A stretch of DNA of 64,000 nt from NCBI RefSeq assembly GCF_001020205.1, contig NZ_CP011663.1, positions 3,410,001-3,474,000 of the forward strand, given 5' to 3'. Below, piece by piece: positions 1 through 9,232 of this stretch (its first letter is position 1; each line of letters opens with the position of its first letter). The notes under the pieces are model-generated. The model ran no database searches. It was given only the letters and a program-made list of their open reading frames with translations, and was not told where the DNA came from. Made by a program: the position numbers and the translations under genes. The DNA is from Clostridium sporogenes (GTDB lineage Bacteria; Bacillota; Clostridia; Clostridiales; Clostridiaceae).

Positions 1-25
1 GTCCTGGATTTAAATTAAATAACAT
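1..25 (-). CDS. 5' end of a CDS cut by the window edge, probable endolysin (amidase_3 type)
   Basis: Seen: a strong ribosome site (GGAGG on the minus strand, about 34-39) lies ten bases upstream of an ATG at 25-23, and the frame reads MLFNLNPG to the edge. Known: amidase_3 N-acetylmuramoyl-L-alanine amidases begin with a short hydrophobic strand followed by a PGHGG zinc-binding motif. Inference: the next gene after the holin pair would be the phage endolysin that cleaves peptidoglycan at lysis. Only eight residues are visible, so the family call rests on the NPG ending and on gene order. Confidence 0.4.
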
Positions 26-172
26 ATTAAAATTACCTCCTATATTTTCTTATTATATTTTTAAACTAAATAATAATAATACTTTCTATAATCATTTGTA
101 TAAATGAATTTAAGCTGAAAAATCATCATCAAAATTTATAAATAATATTTTTCATAATAAAAAGAGCAGGTT

Positions 173-382
173 TTACTCCTGCTCCTTACTTTCCTTAACT
201 GCTTGTCTAGCCGAACTTTGACCAAAATAAAATCCTATTATTAAAGTAAATACAGAAAGAAATTCTGTACTTGATAAGCTCCCCTTAATACTTAAATAAC
301 AAAATACTATAGTAGTTAACAATGCTATAATCTTTTTTATTTGTAAAAACTTTTGTAAAAACTCCAATGTACTCCACTTCAC
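173..382 (-). CDS. Putative phage holin
   Basis: A 69-residue protein with two hydrophobic stretches (roughly residues 17-33 and 40-54) and a charged C-terminal tail ending KESKEQE. This is the usual layout of small class II holins that permeabilise the membrane so the endolysin can reach the wall. The GTG start lies just after the stop of the XhlA-like gene at 386, and the probable endolysin start follows at 25, giving the classic lysis order. There is no family-specific motif, so the call is from size, topology and position. Confidence 0.6.
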   Translation of the reverse strand: MKWSTLEFLQKFLQIKKIIALLTTIVFCYLSIKGSLSSTEFLSVFTLIIGFYFGQSSARQAVKESKEQE

Positions 383-385
383 TTT

Positions 386-640
386 CTATTTGAAAATCCC
401 ATACTGAACTGCATAAAAAAAGAAGCTTAATAAGGCTCCTACTGATAATCCTATATACCACTTTAAAACAGATACAAGTTGTTTTAATTGATCACAAAGG
501 TTCTCAATTTTAGTATCTATCTTTGATTGATTTTGTTCTATCTTATCAATTCTTTTCCCATGATCATTAAGTCTAATATCATGTACATTAATTTTTTCTT
601 CTAGTCTTTTATGTTTTTCTTCGCAAACTTTTAACTCCAC
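386..640 (-). CDS. XhlA-like lysis accessory protein
   Basis: An 84-residue protein: residues 1-55 are charged and look like a coiled coil (repeated K/E/I heptads), followed by one membrane segment at about 62-80. This is the architecture of the haemolysin XhlA family, which sits beside holins in Bacillus and Clostridium prophages and helps lysis. The start is GTG, chosen because GGAGGT lies five bases upstream. It is the first gene of the lysis cassette after the fibre genes. Confidence 0.7.
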   Translation of the reverse strand: MELKVCEEKHKRLEEKINVHDIRLNDHGKRIDKIEQNQSKIDTKIENLCDQLKQLVSVLKWYIGLSVGALLSFFFYAVQYGIFK

Positions 641-712
641 ATTATACCTCCATTAAATAAAACACATCTTTTGTATATACTTTTAATCTATAGTCTTTCT
701 TATATTACAAAA

Positions 713-750
713 AAATTAGAGCAATAGAAATAATATCTCTGCTCTAATTT
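713..750 (-). terminator. Rho-independent terminator after the propeller-fibre gene
   Basis: Ten-base arms (713-722 and 741-750) form a hairpin with an 18-base loop. On the minus strand the stem runs into a T-rich tail at about 705-712. It lies between the stop at 796 and the lysis gene start at 640, so it would at least attenuate transcription before the lysis genes. The symmetric A/T flanks mean it could work in both directions. Confidence 0.55.
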
Positions 751-795
751 TTTACAATAAAAAAAGACCTATTATTATGGTCATCTTATTTATCT

Positions 796-2040
796 TTATT
801 TACTTTTACACATTGTTAACTTAAATTTATCATCACATAAATCTAGTATTCTATAATCATTACAATTATATTTGATAGATTTATTATTTTCATCTATATC
901 AACTAATTCAATATTATCTATAACTTCATTAATATCTAATTCAGAATCAGTCTTCCATATTCCATTTTCATCTTTAGACATAGGAAACTCTTTATTATTT
1001 AAATTTTGGGTTATTATATTTACATCATCTGCACCATATTTATTGTACCAATTTTCTAATTGAATATTATCTGTAGGTTGTCCAAGATTAATAAAATTTG
1101 ATTTAGTTGAATAATAATTGTTATGTTGATTAATTAAATATTTGGATATATTATTATAAATAAGGAGTCCATTTTCTCCAACTATATATATGTTTTTATT
1201 ATATGCTTTTATTCTATACAGATTATTAGTGAATTCACTATTTATCATTTCCCATATAACTCCATCATTACTTTTTAGAATTACCCCATTTTCCCCTATA
1301 GCATAAAAGGACTCCTTAAAATAAGTAACAGACATTAAATTGTATGTAACATTACTATTTCTTTTTATCCATGAAATTCCATCTGTAGATGTTGCAATAT
1401 ATCCATTACTTCCAACTGCAACAGTAATAGATTCTTCTTTATTTTTACAAATTCCATACATACTAACACTTGCATGTCTATTAACAAAATCATTGATTCC
1501 TGTATTTGACGTTCTTATTCCTCCATTTACATTATATTGAGGCTCTCCAGTACCAACAAGAATAAAAACATTTTTAAATTTGATAACGTCATTCCCAATT
1601 GCTCCAACATTACCAAAGTTTATTTGATTAGACCATGTTACAGCATTATCATTAGAATAAATACACCCTCTTTCCCAAGGATATGTGCTATGTCGCCAAT
1701 ATACTATAAATCTTGAATTAACATTATCAAATATTATACTTTTCACACTTTTGCCATATGATGTATCATAATCAATTTGCTTTGTCCAATTAATTCCATC
1801 ATCAGATATTAGAATTGCCATATTTTCACCTACAGCTACAAACTTTTGAGGATTGCCATCATATATTACATAATATAAATTCTTATTATCTATGCTTGCT
1901 GGGTTTACTCGCTCTACCCAGTGCATTAAATCTGTAGATGTTGCAATATATCCATTGTTCCCTACTACAACATTTATACCATTACCATACGCTATGCATT
2001 GTAATGTTTTATTTGTTATGTTTTTTAATGTTAAAGACAC
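796..2040 (-). CDS. Phage tail fibre with beta-propeller (BNR/YCF48-like) repeats
   Basis: About 414 residues. The first ~290 hold at least four repeats of a blade motif, VGxNGxIxxSxDGxxW, typical of sialidase-type propellers that bind surface glycans. From about residue 305 the C-terminal part begins YLINQHNNYY and resembles the C-termini of the two upstream fibres (2109 and 3433). I chose the GTG at 2040 rather than the in-frame TTG at 2055, because GGAAGTGAT directly before the GTG looks like the ribosome site. It is the last of three probable receptor-binding proteins. The host receptor is not predictable. Confidence 0.65.
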   Translation of the reverse strand: MSLTLKNITNKTLQCIAYGNGINVVVGNNGYIATSTDLMHWVERVNPASIDNKNLYYVIYDGNPQKFVAVGENMAILISDDGINWTKQIDYDTSYGKSVKSIIFDNVNSRFIVYWRHSTYPWERGCIYSNDNAVTWSNQINFGNVGAIGNDVIKFKNVFILVGTGEPQYNVNGGIRTSNTGINDFVNRHASVSMYGICKNKEESITVAVGSNGYIATSTDGISWIKRNSNVTYNLMSVTYFKESFYAIGENGVILKSNDGVIWEMINSEFTNNLYRIKAYNKNIYIVGENGLLIYNNISKYLINQHNNYYSTKSNFINLGQPTDNIQLENWYNKYGADDVNIITQNLNNKEFPMSKDENGIWKTDSELDINEVIDNIELVDIDENNKSIKYNCNDYRILDLCDDKFKLTMCKSK

Positions 2041-2108
2041 CTTTATCACTTCCAATCTATTTTTAAAATTATTTTATTTAAAATGAATATTTTATATCGT
2101 TCTCATTA

Positions 2109-3419
2109 TTATTCTTTCATTAACACTTCAAATTTAGCATTATTGATTTCTTTAACTTTATCTGATATTTTATAATTATTGCAGCCATATTCAATATATT
2201 TTTTATCATCTTCTTCTATAAGATTTATACTGTCTTTTATATCATTTAGATTAATATCAAAAGACTTATAATAATCATTTTCTAGCTTTGTAGGTATTTT
2301 TTTACTATTTAGTTCTTTAGTGAGTATAGATATATCATTATAACCATATTCATCTATTATATTGTTGAGCTCTTCGCTATTATCTATCTTTCCTAAATCT
2401 ATATAATTATCATTTATTGAGTAATAGTTACTATTTTGTTTTATTAAATATTTATTAGAAATCATCTCCATCATTTCTAATTCTCCAATTCCACCATATG
2501 TTGTAGATTGAGAATAATAGCTATTCATAATTAAAATTTTATAATAATTATATTTAACAGAGTTTTTAAATGTATATGATGCCTTTGTAGTATTAAATTC
2601 TCCAAAAGGATGTAATCCAGTATATAAATCAACATAAGTATCATCATCATTACTTCCTTGTATTTTAAAATTTTTTATACTTACAGATGCATTTACACCA
2701 TTTCTAATTGTTATTTTAGATACACATCTTGCTTTATCTTTAAAAAATATTTTTAGCCAGTGTCCACCTATTGGTTGTGACTGATTTTCAAAATTCCATC
2801 CAGTATTTACAGTATTATCAAAAGCTAAAAAACCATAGTTTCTAAATCCATTATTACCTATATAATAAGCTGAACATGAAATTTTCACTTCATCATTTTC
2901 ATCACTTGTCATTACTGGAATGATATTATTAGCATACTTTTTTGATGATGATATACTAGGGTCATAAGGTTTTAATTCTCCATTTTCATCTATATCTATA
3001 GAATCAAATACTATACCATATTTTGAAGCATTACTATTATTACTATACATTTGCACATAATGCTCTTTATTTGTTAAATTTAACAATTCAAAATTTAAAC
3101 AACCTTGTGTTAATGTTGAGGTATTTTGAGAAAAATTATATTCTATATTATCTATATTTATAAAGCAATTTTCAGCACCTGTTGTATTTTTCAAACCCAT
3201 TATTCTTATTTTAGAACCTATAAAGTTAAAACTTATTGTATGACTATTTTTACTAGAGGCTATTCCTATATCTATATAGGTGTCTGTTCCTAAATAATAT
3301 TGAGTAGATGAATAAGAACCTTTGACCCAATTCCCAACATAACTAATATTTTCATTTCTATCATCATATCTTTTCCATCCACTTTCCGGTTGTAATAATT
3401 GTTCTCCTATTGTAGCCAT
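2109..3419 (-). CDS. Phage tail fibre with F5/8-type-C (discoidin-like) domain
   Basis: 436 residues. The N-terminal part (about 1-150) is beta-rich, beginning with LLQPESGWKRYDD and an FIGSKIRIMG strand as in carbohydrate-binding jelly rolls. The middle (about 165-320) reads like a coagulation-factor 5/8 C domain: AFDNTVNTGW, GHWLKIFF and YYKILIMN strands. From about residue 323 comes the YLIKQNSNYY module shared with the flanking fibres. It sits 14 bases after the LamG fibre stop and is probably co-transcribed. The likely role is binding host-surface sugars. Fold calls are by eye. Confidence 0.65.
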   Translation of the reverse strand: MATIGEQLLQPESGWKRYDDRNENISYVGNWVKGSYSSTQYYLGTDTYIDIGIASSKNSHTISFNFIGSKIRIMGLKNTTGAENCFINIDNIEYNFSQNTSTLTQGCLNFELLNLTNKEHYVQMYSNNSNASKYGIVFDSIDIDENGELKPYDPSISSSKKYANNIIPVMTSDENDEVKISCSAYYIGNNGFRNYGFLAFDNTVNTGWNFENQSQPIGGHWLKIFFKDKARCVSKITIRNGVNASVSIKNFKIQGSNDDDTYVDLYTGLHPFGEFNTTKASYTFKNSVKYNYYKILIMNSYYSQSTTYGGIGELEMMEMISNKYLIKQNSNYYSINDNYIDLGKIDNSEELNNIIDEYGYNDISILTKELNSKKIPTKLENDYYKSFDINLNDIKDSINLIEEDDKKYIEYGCNNYKISDKVKEINNAKFEVLMKE

Positions 3420-3432
3420 CCTATATCACCTC

Positions 3433-4977
3433 CTACACTTCCTTAAATAATATATTACAAATATCACTATTTTTCTTTAATTTATCTATTGGTCTAAAGG
3501 GAATTATCTCTGTTTCTAAACTGACATCAGTTTTACTCATATCATCTGTCCACATTAAAAGTTTAAGATTAGACTTATCTGGAAAAGCAATGTTCCATTG
3601 TCCTTCTGTAATTACTGTCGTATTTGTAAAACCATTATTTATAAAATTATTCTGATCAATAAACTGTGAGTCAGAAAGTAAAATTTCTTTTCCATTAAAT
3701 GAATATATTTGCTTATTGCAATATATAAGATATTTAATATTTTTTGTTTTAAACAAATTAAATTGTTGTATTGTAAAATTACCACCACCATGTGCACCAC
3801 TTATATTAATTTTATTTATTTTTTTAATATTATTCAAAATAGTTACTTTTCCATTATAATTTGTGGTATCTGAAAATGTTGTTCCATCAAAAAAATAAAC
3901 TGTAATTTTTGCATTATTTAAAACTTTTGTTTGTAATTTATAATAAACGTCCTCTACTATATTAAATATGAAGCCACCATTACCCATACCATTTGTCCAC
4001 GGTAATGACACTTTATTAGACCACATATCATTGGTAACTTCAAATTCTTTAGGTATTGGTTGTGAGTTTATTTTTTTTATAAAATTATTTAACTCAATTT
4101 CAAAATACTTTCCACTACCTAAACTCCCCTTATCAATTCCATTAACAACTTGAGTATCTATAGTTTGGGTTAATAAATCTAAGTCATATATACCGTAAGT
4201 TTCAAAATCAGCTTGAGTTAATATCTCTTTTCCTTCTAATTCTGTAATAGGCTCATAATTGTCATTTTTATAAAATTCAGATTTAATCGTATAATATTGG
4301 TTATTTTGCTTGATTAAGTATTTATTATAGCCGTAAGGTGTCGTTGGTGGAGTGAAGTTACTTGTCCATCTAGCGATACCTTTAGATATTCTAACTTCAT
4401 CCATATATCCTTTAAATTTATGTTTATCTATTAATCCACCTATATGAGAATCATTTCCATTGGTAGCTATTGATAAAGATGAATCTCCAATAGAAGTGAT
4501 CACTCCGTTGACAGCAATGCTAAAATTGTTTCCATTTCTAATTAATGCAACATGATACCATTGATTTGCAATCATACTAACAGGTATAGAAAGATTGCTT
4601 ATAATATTCCAAGATGTATTATCAGAAGTTGCAGAGACACCTAAACCACCACTTGAATTAACCATAAAACTAATACTACCATAGTTAGCATTACCATTTC
4701 TTTTATCGTATAACATATAATAAGTATTACTAAGTGGCAAACTATCCATTCTAATCCACATATCTATGGTAAAACTATCATTCCTGAACTCGAAATCGGC
4801 ATTATTAGTAATAGTTAAATTACTATTACTATTAAAATATGCGCTTCCATCTCCAAACTTTTTATTATTTGTATCAAATATTACACCATTATTAGATATG
4901 ACATGTCTCATTTTATCATTAAAACTGTTATCATCCATATGCAATAATAATTTAGTATATTGATCTATTCCAGTCAT
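3433..4977 (-). CDS. Phage tail fibre with LamG/concanavalin-like domain
   Basis: 514 residues from the ATG at 4977; an in-frame TTG at 4992 lies upstream but overlaps the ribosome site GGAAGTG. Residues about 5-215 form a LamG/concanavalin-like glucanase fold: LLLHMDDN, FTIDMWIRMD, QWYHVALIRNG and GYMDEVRISKGIARW are hallmark stretches of this family in phage adhesins. A YLIKQNNQYY segment follows, then a second YLIYCNKQIY segment near the C-terminus. The 16 bases upstream of the start region (4984-4999) are repeated exactly upstream of the propeller fibre (2047-2062), suggesting the units arose by duplication and domain exchange. Confidence 0.7.
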   Translation of the reverse strand: MTGIDQYTKLLLHMDDNSFNDKMRHVISNNGVIFDTNNKKFGDGSAYFNSNSNLTITNNADFEFRNDSFTIDMWIRMDSLPLSNTYYMLYDKRNGNANYGSISFMVNSSGGLGVSATSDNTSWNIISNLSIPVSMIANQWYHVALIRNGNNFSIAVNGVITSIGDSSLSIATNGNDSHIGGLIDKHKFKGYMDEVRISKGIARWTSNFTPPTTPYGYNKYLIKQNNQYYTIKSEFYKNDNYEPITELEGKEILTQADFETYGIYDLDLLTQTIDTQVVNGIDKGSLGSGKYFEIELNNFIKKINSQPIPKEFEVTNDMWSNKVSLPWTNGMGNGGFIFNIVEDVYYKLQTKVLNNAKITVYFFDGTTFSDTTNYNGKVTILNNIKKINKINISGAHGGGNFTIQQFNLFKTKNIKYLIYCNKQIYSFNGKEILLSDSQFIDQNNFINNGFTNTTVITEGQWNIAFPDKSNLKLLMWTDDMSKTDVSLETEIIPFRPIDKLKKNSDICNILFKEV

Positions 4978-5034
4978 ATATAACACTTCCAATCTATTTA
5001 AAATCTATCATTTATCATAATTTCTAATATAAAA

Positions 5035-5061
5035 ACTGAGTGACCCAAAATAGCACTCAGT
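5035..5061 (-). terminator. Terminator splitting the fibre cassette from the tail operon
   Basis: Perfect 8-base arms ACTGAGTG / CACTCAGT with an 11-base loop, followed on the minus strand by TTTTT (5030-5034). The upper arm touches the stop codon of the 5061-6146 gene. It would separate transcription of the three downstream receptor-binding genes from the rest of the tail operon. Confidence 0.65.
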
Positions 5062-6146
5062 TAATAATTAATTTTAATATCTCCACTAAATTTACATTCT
5101 ACTTGTAGTAATGTATTACTAGCGTAAATAACTTCATACAAGTCTTCTTTAACTTGTTTCCACCTTCCAACACCATCATATTGCAAATCTAGTTTATCTA
5201 TCCCTTCCATATCTGTTATACCATTCATGCTGAATAAATAAGCAAATCTTATCTTTTTAGTAGTAACTAATTCATTCCAAAACACATCATTAATAGCATT
5301 AAAAGTAGTAATATTCATCCCATTTTTCCTTACATCATCTATAGTTAAATTAACATTTACCCATTTTTCTCCACTAAATGTTTTCCATGTGTTACCGCTA
5401 TCTACACTACAAACTATTCTTATATTGTTACCGTTAGCAGTTAGTTTAAAATAATCTATATGATCTACATTGCTTAAATTCATATCACCTTTTGGAATAA
5501 GTAAACGATCAAATGGAATAGCCTTTGTCTTTAATTTTTGAATGACTCCATCTTCAAAGGTTTCAAAACTTTCTATTTTTTTAAATAATGTTTTATCTAC
5601 ATTAACACTATATTCAGTAAAACTTTCTGTATCTTTAATAACTTCAAAATCACTTATATGATTTGTTTCTAAATGTGCTTTACCATCAAAGGTCATCATT
5701 CTATCGTCATTAAAATCATTACTTTCATCATTAGTAAATTCATTTTTAACTGCTATTAAATCCTGTGTATTTTCTGTATCATATCTCAAAACATTCACAC
5801 GAGGCACTTTAAAATCTACTGTGTTAACAGGGATGTTAACGATTCTAGGTGTTTCAGCACTTCCCACTATACCCATTTTCGATATTTGTTTCATCCCTGC
5901 GCCAACTATTTCTCCTGCATCTACCCCATCAATAGTTGTAAACTTTCCTGTTTCCTCTGAATAGGCTACTAATTGTTTATTTTTCTTATTAGTAACATCT
6001 ACATCCTCTAACTCCTCAAATTTTGTAATTCTTTTATCTATTATTTCCTTTTGTATTTTCTCACTTGACCATCCAGTTCTATTAGAAATTACACTATCAT
6101 CTAAAATTATATCCTTGTCCAAGGTTACATTAAAAAATTCACTCAT
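5061..6146 (-). CDS. Phage tail/fibre protein with MSEFFNVTL N-terminal module
   Basis: 361 residues, no recognised enzyme domain. The first ~35 residues (MSEFFNVTLDKDIILDDS, then a TGWSSEKI segment) closely match the start of the protein at 7455-7952, suggesting a common particle-attachment module. The rest is beta-rich, with a C-terminal part (about 215-361) that looks like a measured-value or carbohydrate-binding sandwich. AGGAGATGGG precedes the ATG. Probably a baseplate-proximal fibre or fibre adaptor; the function is inferred from position only. Confidence 0.5.
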   Translation of the reverse strand: MSEFFNVTLDKDIILDDSVISNRTGWSSEKIQKEIIDKRITKFEELEDVDVTNKKNKQLVAYSEETGKFTTIDGVDAGEIVGAGMKQISKMGIVGSAETPRIVNIPVNTVDFKVPRVNVLRYDTENTQDLIAVKNEFTNDESNDFNDDRMMTFDGKAHLETNHISDFEVIKDTESFTEYSVNVDKTLFKKIESFETFEDGVIQKLKTKAIPFDRLLIPKGDMNLSNVDHIDYFKLTANGNNIRIVCSVDSGNTWKTFSGEKWVNVNLTIDDVRKNGMNITTFNAINDVFWNELVTTKKIRFAYLFSMNGITDMEGIDKLDLQYDGVGRWKQVKEDLYEVIYASNTLLQVECKFSGDIKINY

Positions 6147-6194
6147 TAACCCATCTCCTATTTGTTAATTTAATAGATATGCTATTTATACAAA

Positions 6195-6479
6195 TCACAA
6201 TTTAATATTTTTATTAGCATATTTATTTAAAACTCTTTCTCTAGGTATTCTCTTAAAAGGTACTATATAAAAATCTTTAGTATTTATTCCTTTTCTTACT
6301 CTTGTTATAGTACCTTTTTGGGGTATCATATAATTAATAATGGATCCTTTTCTCTTTCTTAATATAACACCATCTTGTGGCATTATATAGTCATTAATGT
6401 GACCATTATTTGAGGTAGTATCTCTTTTAGCTGATATTATTATTAAATTGGGTTGTATATACCCATAATATACTTCCAT
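6195..6479 (-). CDS. Small basic phage protein with an internal repeat
   Basis: 94 residues, rich in Lys, Arg and Ile. It contains a tandem repeat of roughly 20 residues: DYIMPQDGVILRKRKG followed by NYMIPQKGTITRVRKG. Not recognised. It lies between two fibre-type genes, 15 bases downstream of the 6494-7423 gene, and is presumably co-transcribed. It may be a small structural or assembly protein. Confidence 0.4.
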   Translation of the reverse strand: MEVYYGYIQPNLIIISAKRDTTSNNGHINDYIMPQDGVILRKRKGSIINYMIPQKGTITRVRKGINTKDFYIVPFKRIPRERVLNKYANKNIKL

Positions 6480-6493
6480 TAGCTTCTACCTCC

Positions 6494-7423
6494 TTAAATC
6501 TTTATCGCGATACAACTAACATTTGATAAAGAATTATAATAGTATATATTTCCCTCTCCTATATTGCTAGCAGTATTAAGTAAATACTGAGAAAGATTGA
6601 ATACTTTATAATCATCTCCATTTATTTTAACTATATCACCATTAACTATATTAGTATTTGGCAAACCATATATTCCGTCAAAAATGCCCAAAAATCCAGT
6701 ATTTGGCACATTATTATTTAAATTATCTGCCATTAAATAAATTGGATTTAATAAATATATCCCCATAGGTGTTGGATTTACACTATTGAGTTGGCAAAAA
6801 GTATTAGAAAATTTGTTGTACTGGCTTCCAGTCCCCGTTGCACCAGGAGCTTTATGCCAATATGCCATTTTTCCAGGAGCTCCACCTAGATTAGAAGCAG
6901 CTATAAATTGATTGGTATATTCCTTTCCTTCCAAATTAGTATTTATATCTGGATATCCAATATATATACAATTAGGATATGTTATCATTGAAACAGTATG
7001 AAGCTCAATTATTATTAGTATTCTATAGTCAAGTATATCTATATAGTAATCATATAGCGTATCCGGATTATGATTTTGTATATTGCTTGGAGTAAAAAGA
7101 ACTTTATTCACTATTCCCATTTGTGTAAAAGTTCCATTTTCTCCTTCAGTATTACTAGGAATATAGTTATCGCTTAACCATATATATAAATGATTTCCTG
7201 ATATTTTAGGATCGCTTAAATCTGGACTTTTTAGTCTCATAAATACATTTTCTTTTTTATAACCTATTTTAGGACTTTTAAAAACCCATCCATCATTACC
7301 ATTAACTATATAATCATTTGTTTTATTGCTTGAAATTTCAGTCCAATTTGAACCTGGGGATAAAATTGCTTTATATATCTCTGTCATTAAATCTTTTTTT
7401 GCACAAGTTCCTTTTACTAACAT
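6494..7423 (-). CDS. Hypothetical phage tail-fibre-region protein
   Basis: 309 residues with a good ribosome site (GAGAGGATGA) before ATG. The composition is Asn/Gly/Tyr-rich and beta-strand-rich, for example NDGWVFKSPKIGYKKENVFMRL and NTGFLGIFDGIYGLPNTN. This resembles phage structural proteins near the base of fibres, but no named domain can be assigned. It sits between the MSEFFNVTL protein (7455) and the repeat protein (6195) in the same direction. Confidence 0.45.
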   Translation of the reverse strand: MLVKGTCAKKDLMTEIYKAILSPGSNWTEISSNKTNDYIVNGNDGWVFKSPKIGYKKENVFMRLKSPDLSDPKISGNHLYIWLSDNYIPSNTEGENGTFTQMGIVNKVLFTPSNIQNHNPDTLYDYYIDILDYRILIIIELHTVSMITYPNCIYIGYPDINTNLEGKEYTNQFIAASNLGGAPGKMAYWHKAPGATGTGSQYNKFSNTFCQLNSVNPTPMGIYLLNPIYLMADNLNNNVPNTGFLGIFDGIYGLPNTNIVNGDIVKINGDDYKVFNLSQYLLNTASNIGEGNIYYYNSLSNVSCIAIKI

Positions 7424-7454
7424 TAAAAATCATCCTCTCTTTATAAAATTCAAT

Positions 7455-7952
7455 TTAATCATTTGAATTAATCTCTAAGCCTAAAATTTTTATATTTAAA
7501 ATTACTGGAGAATTTTGATTTGAATTTATCATTTGTGTATGAAGTTTATTCTCTTTGTTTTCTTTTTCATCCTTGTCTTGGTAGGGAATAAATACACTAT
7601 CTGTGTAATGAGAAACTCTATTTGTGTCATACAATAAAAATCCATTTATAGACTTATCAAAAATCTTAAATTTAAAATAGCTGCCATCAGCTATATCTAA
7701 ATAAAGTGTAGTTATTATAAAAGAATTTTCTCCTAAATCATAATCTTTATCTATAATTCCACCAGGCTCTATATTTACGACATCATTTATCTCCATATAC
7801 TTCAAACCTGAACCATCACCTCTTTGTGAACTATTAGTATAGTTTAAAATTTGCTCCATAATTTGTTCACTACTCCAAGTTGTAATTCTTGAGATTTTAC
7901 TATCATCAATAACTACATCTTTAGATAAAGTAACATTAAAAAATTCACTCAT
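7455..7952 (-). CDS. Phage tail protein with MSEFFNVTL N-terminal module
   Basis: About 165 residues from the ATG at 7952, placed after an AGGGGTGA ribosome site; an upstream in-frame ATG at 7970 would lie inside the preceding gene. The N-terminus (MSEFFNVTLSKDVVIDDS, then a TTWSSEQI segment) is a paralogue of the start of the 5061-6146 protein. The remainder is a single compact beta-rich domain ending LKILGLEIN. The function is not recognised. The shared N-terminus suggests both proteins dock at the same place on the particle. Confidence 0.5.
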   Translation of the reverse strand: MSEFFNVTLSKDVVIDDSKISRITTWSSEQIMEQILNYTNSSQRGDGSGLKYMEINDVVNIEPGGIIDKDYDLGENSFIITTLYLDIADGSYFKFKIFDKSINGFLLYDTNRVSHYTDSVFIPYQDKDEKENKENKLHTQMINSNQNSPVILNIKILGLEINSND

Positions 7953-7962
7953 ATAGTCACCC

Positions 7963-8961
7963 CTATTCATTGATAACTAAGTGAAAATCCCTAACTGCAA
8001 AATTATGATTTTCTGCATTTTTAGTTATTTTTACATGTATATCTTTACTTTCACTCTTTTTTATATTATCTATAATTAGATAATCTGTATAATTTACACC
8101 ATCAATAGACAACTGAATTAGATCATTACTCGGTGTCTCTGTCCCTATTTTAATATTTATATAATCCTTATCCCCTATATTTTTAATTGTTATTAATTCT
8201 TCTAGATCCTGTAGCATAGCTGGGTTAATATTAGTTACAACATTTCCATGATAAATTATTTCAAAATTATATGGACTAAATACCCAAATATCACCGTATT
8301 GTACACGGAAAGCATTACTTGTATATATTACTTTTCCATCCGTATCTTTAAATATAAAATATCCTTCTGTGTTACCATCTACAAAAATTTTACATTCCAT
8401 ATCTGAATTAAATAATCTAGACTTAATTAATTTGTTATCTAAATCATATAATTCGCACAAAGTATTTTCTGGGAAATTCTGAATAGTTACATAAGGGTTA
8501 GAATAAACTTTATAGTTGTTTAATATAAAGTCTTCATCACTATACTTCATGAAGCCTTGCTTTGTAAGTGGCTCTATAAATTCCATACCACCTATATTTA
8601 TATAACTTTGACCATCATTACTTGAATAAGCTTGTATATAATTGTCTTTCTTAAGTATTTTCCAATATCTATTTTGTTCATTTGATTTTAAATCCTTAAC
8701 ACCAAAAATATAATCACTATTACCTAAATAAAGCATAGAATAATCCATATCTTTCATATCACTGAAATTTTCTTTTTCAACTTCAACAACAAACTCTTTA
8801 TAATCAAATTTTCTTTCCATTTTATTATTACTTATTAATTTTAATTTACCTGTTTTAATGTCTCTAGTTATATTACTTTCTCCTGCAAAATCAGAAAAAG
8901 AAGAAGCCAAGAAAAAATTCTCAGCTTCTAATAATCCATTTTTAACTTGTATAAGTTTCAT
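7963..8961 (-). CDS. Hypothetical phage baseplate/fibre protein
   Basis: About 332 residues starting MKLIQVKNGLLEAENFFLAS at the ATG at 8961, which follows AGAGGTGAT; the in-frame GTG at 8970 overlaps that ribosome site. It is beta-rich, with a middle stretch (about 165-225) reading like a small Ig-like domain (VTIQNFPENTLCELYD to DTDGKVIYTS) and a C-terminal sandwich. No named family recognised. Its stop lies just 10 bases before the next start, so the genes are translationally close. Confidence 0.45.
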   Translation of the reverse strand: MKLIQVKNGLLEAENFFLASSFSDFAGESNITRDIKTGKLKLISNNKMERKFDYKEFVVEVEKENFSDMKDMDYSMLYLGNSDYIFGVKDLKSNEQNRYWKILKKDNYIQAYSSNDGQSYINIGGMEFIEPLTKQGFMKYSDEDFILNNYKVYSNPYVTIQNFPENTLCELYDLDNKLIKSRLFNSDMECKIFVDGNTEGYFIFKDTDGKVIYTSNAFRVQYGDIWVFSPYNFEIIYHGNVVTNINPAMLQDLEELITIKNIGDKDYINIKIGTETPSNDLIQLSIDGVNYTDYLIIDNIKKSESKDIHVKITKNAENHNFAVRDFHLVINE

Positions 8962-8972
8962 TAAGATCACCT

Positions 8973-9227
8973 CTAAACTCTAGGCTGCATTATATAATCA
9001 TATGGTACAAACTCAACTATTTGTATATCTTTAGTTCCTATACCATTTGCCAATAATGTATGTGCTTCTTCTAATGCATCTTCATAACAATTAGTAGCAT
9101 AAGATGTCAATTCTGCTCCATTTTGATCTGTTTCATGTCCATATGGTAATTGGGCTAAAGTTTTATTTTTTAAAACACCCCACATCTTTTGTCTAGTTTT
9201 TTTAAAATCTATTGTGCTTGTTAACAT
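8973..9227 (-). CDS. Small conserved-looking phage protein
   Basis: 84 residues with no membrane segment. The sequence opens MLTSTIDFKKTRQKMWGVLK and has a helical middle (NCYEDALEEAHTLLANG) and a hydrophobic C-terminus (VEFVPYDYIMQPRV). It sits tightly between the long repeat protein and the next tail gene, five bases from the former's stop. Not recognised; presumably an assembly factor or small structural part. Confidence 0.4.
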   Translation of the reverse strand: MLTSTIDFKKTRQKMWGVLKNKTLAQLPYGHETDQNGAELTSYATNCYEDALEEAHTLLANGIGTKDIQIVEFVPYDYIMQPRV

Positions 9228-9232
9228 ACTAT

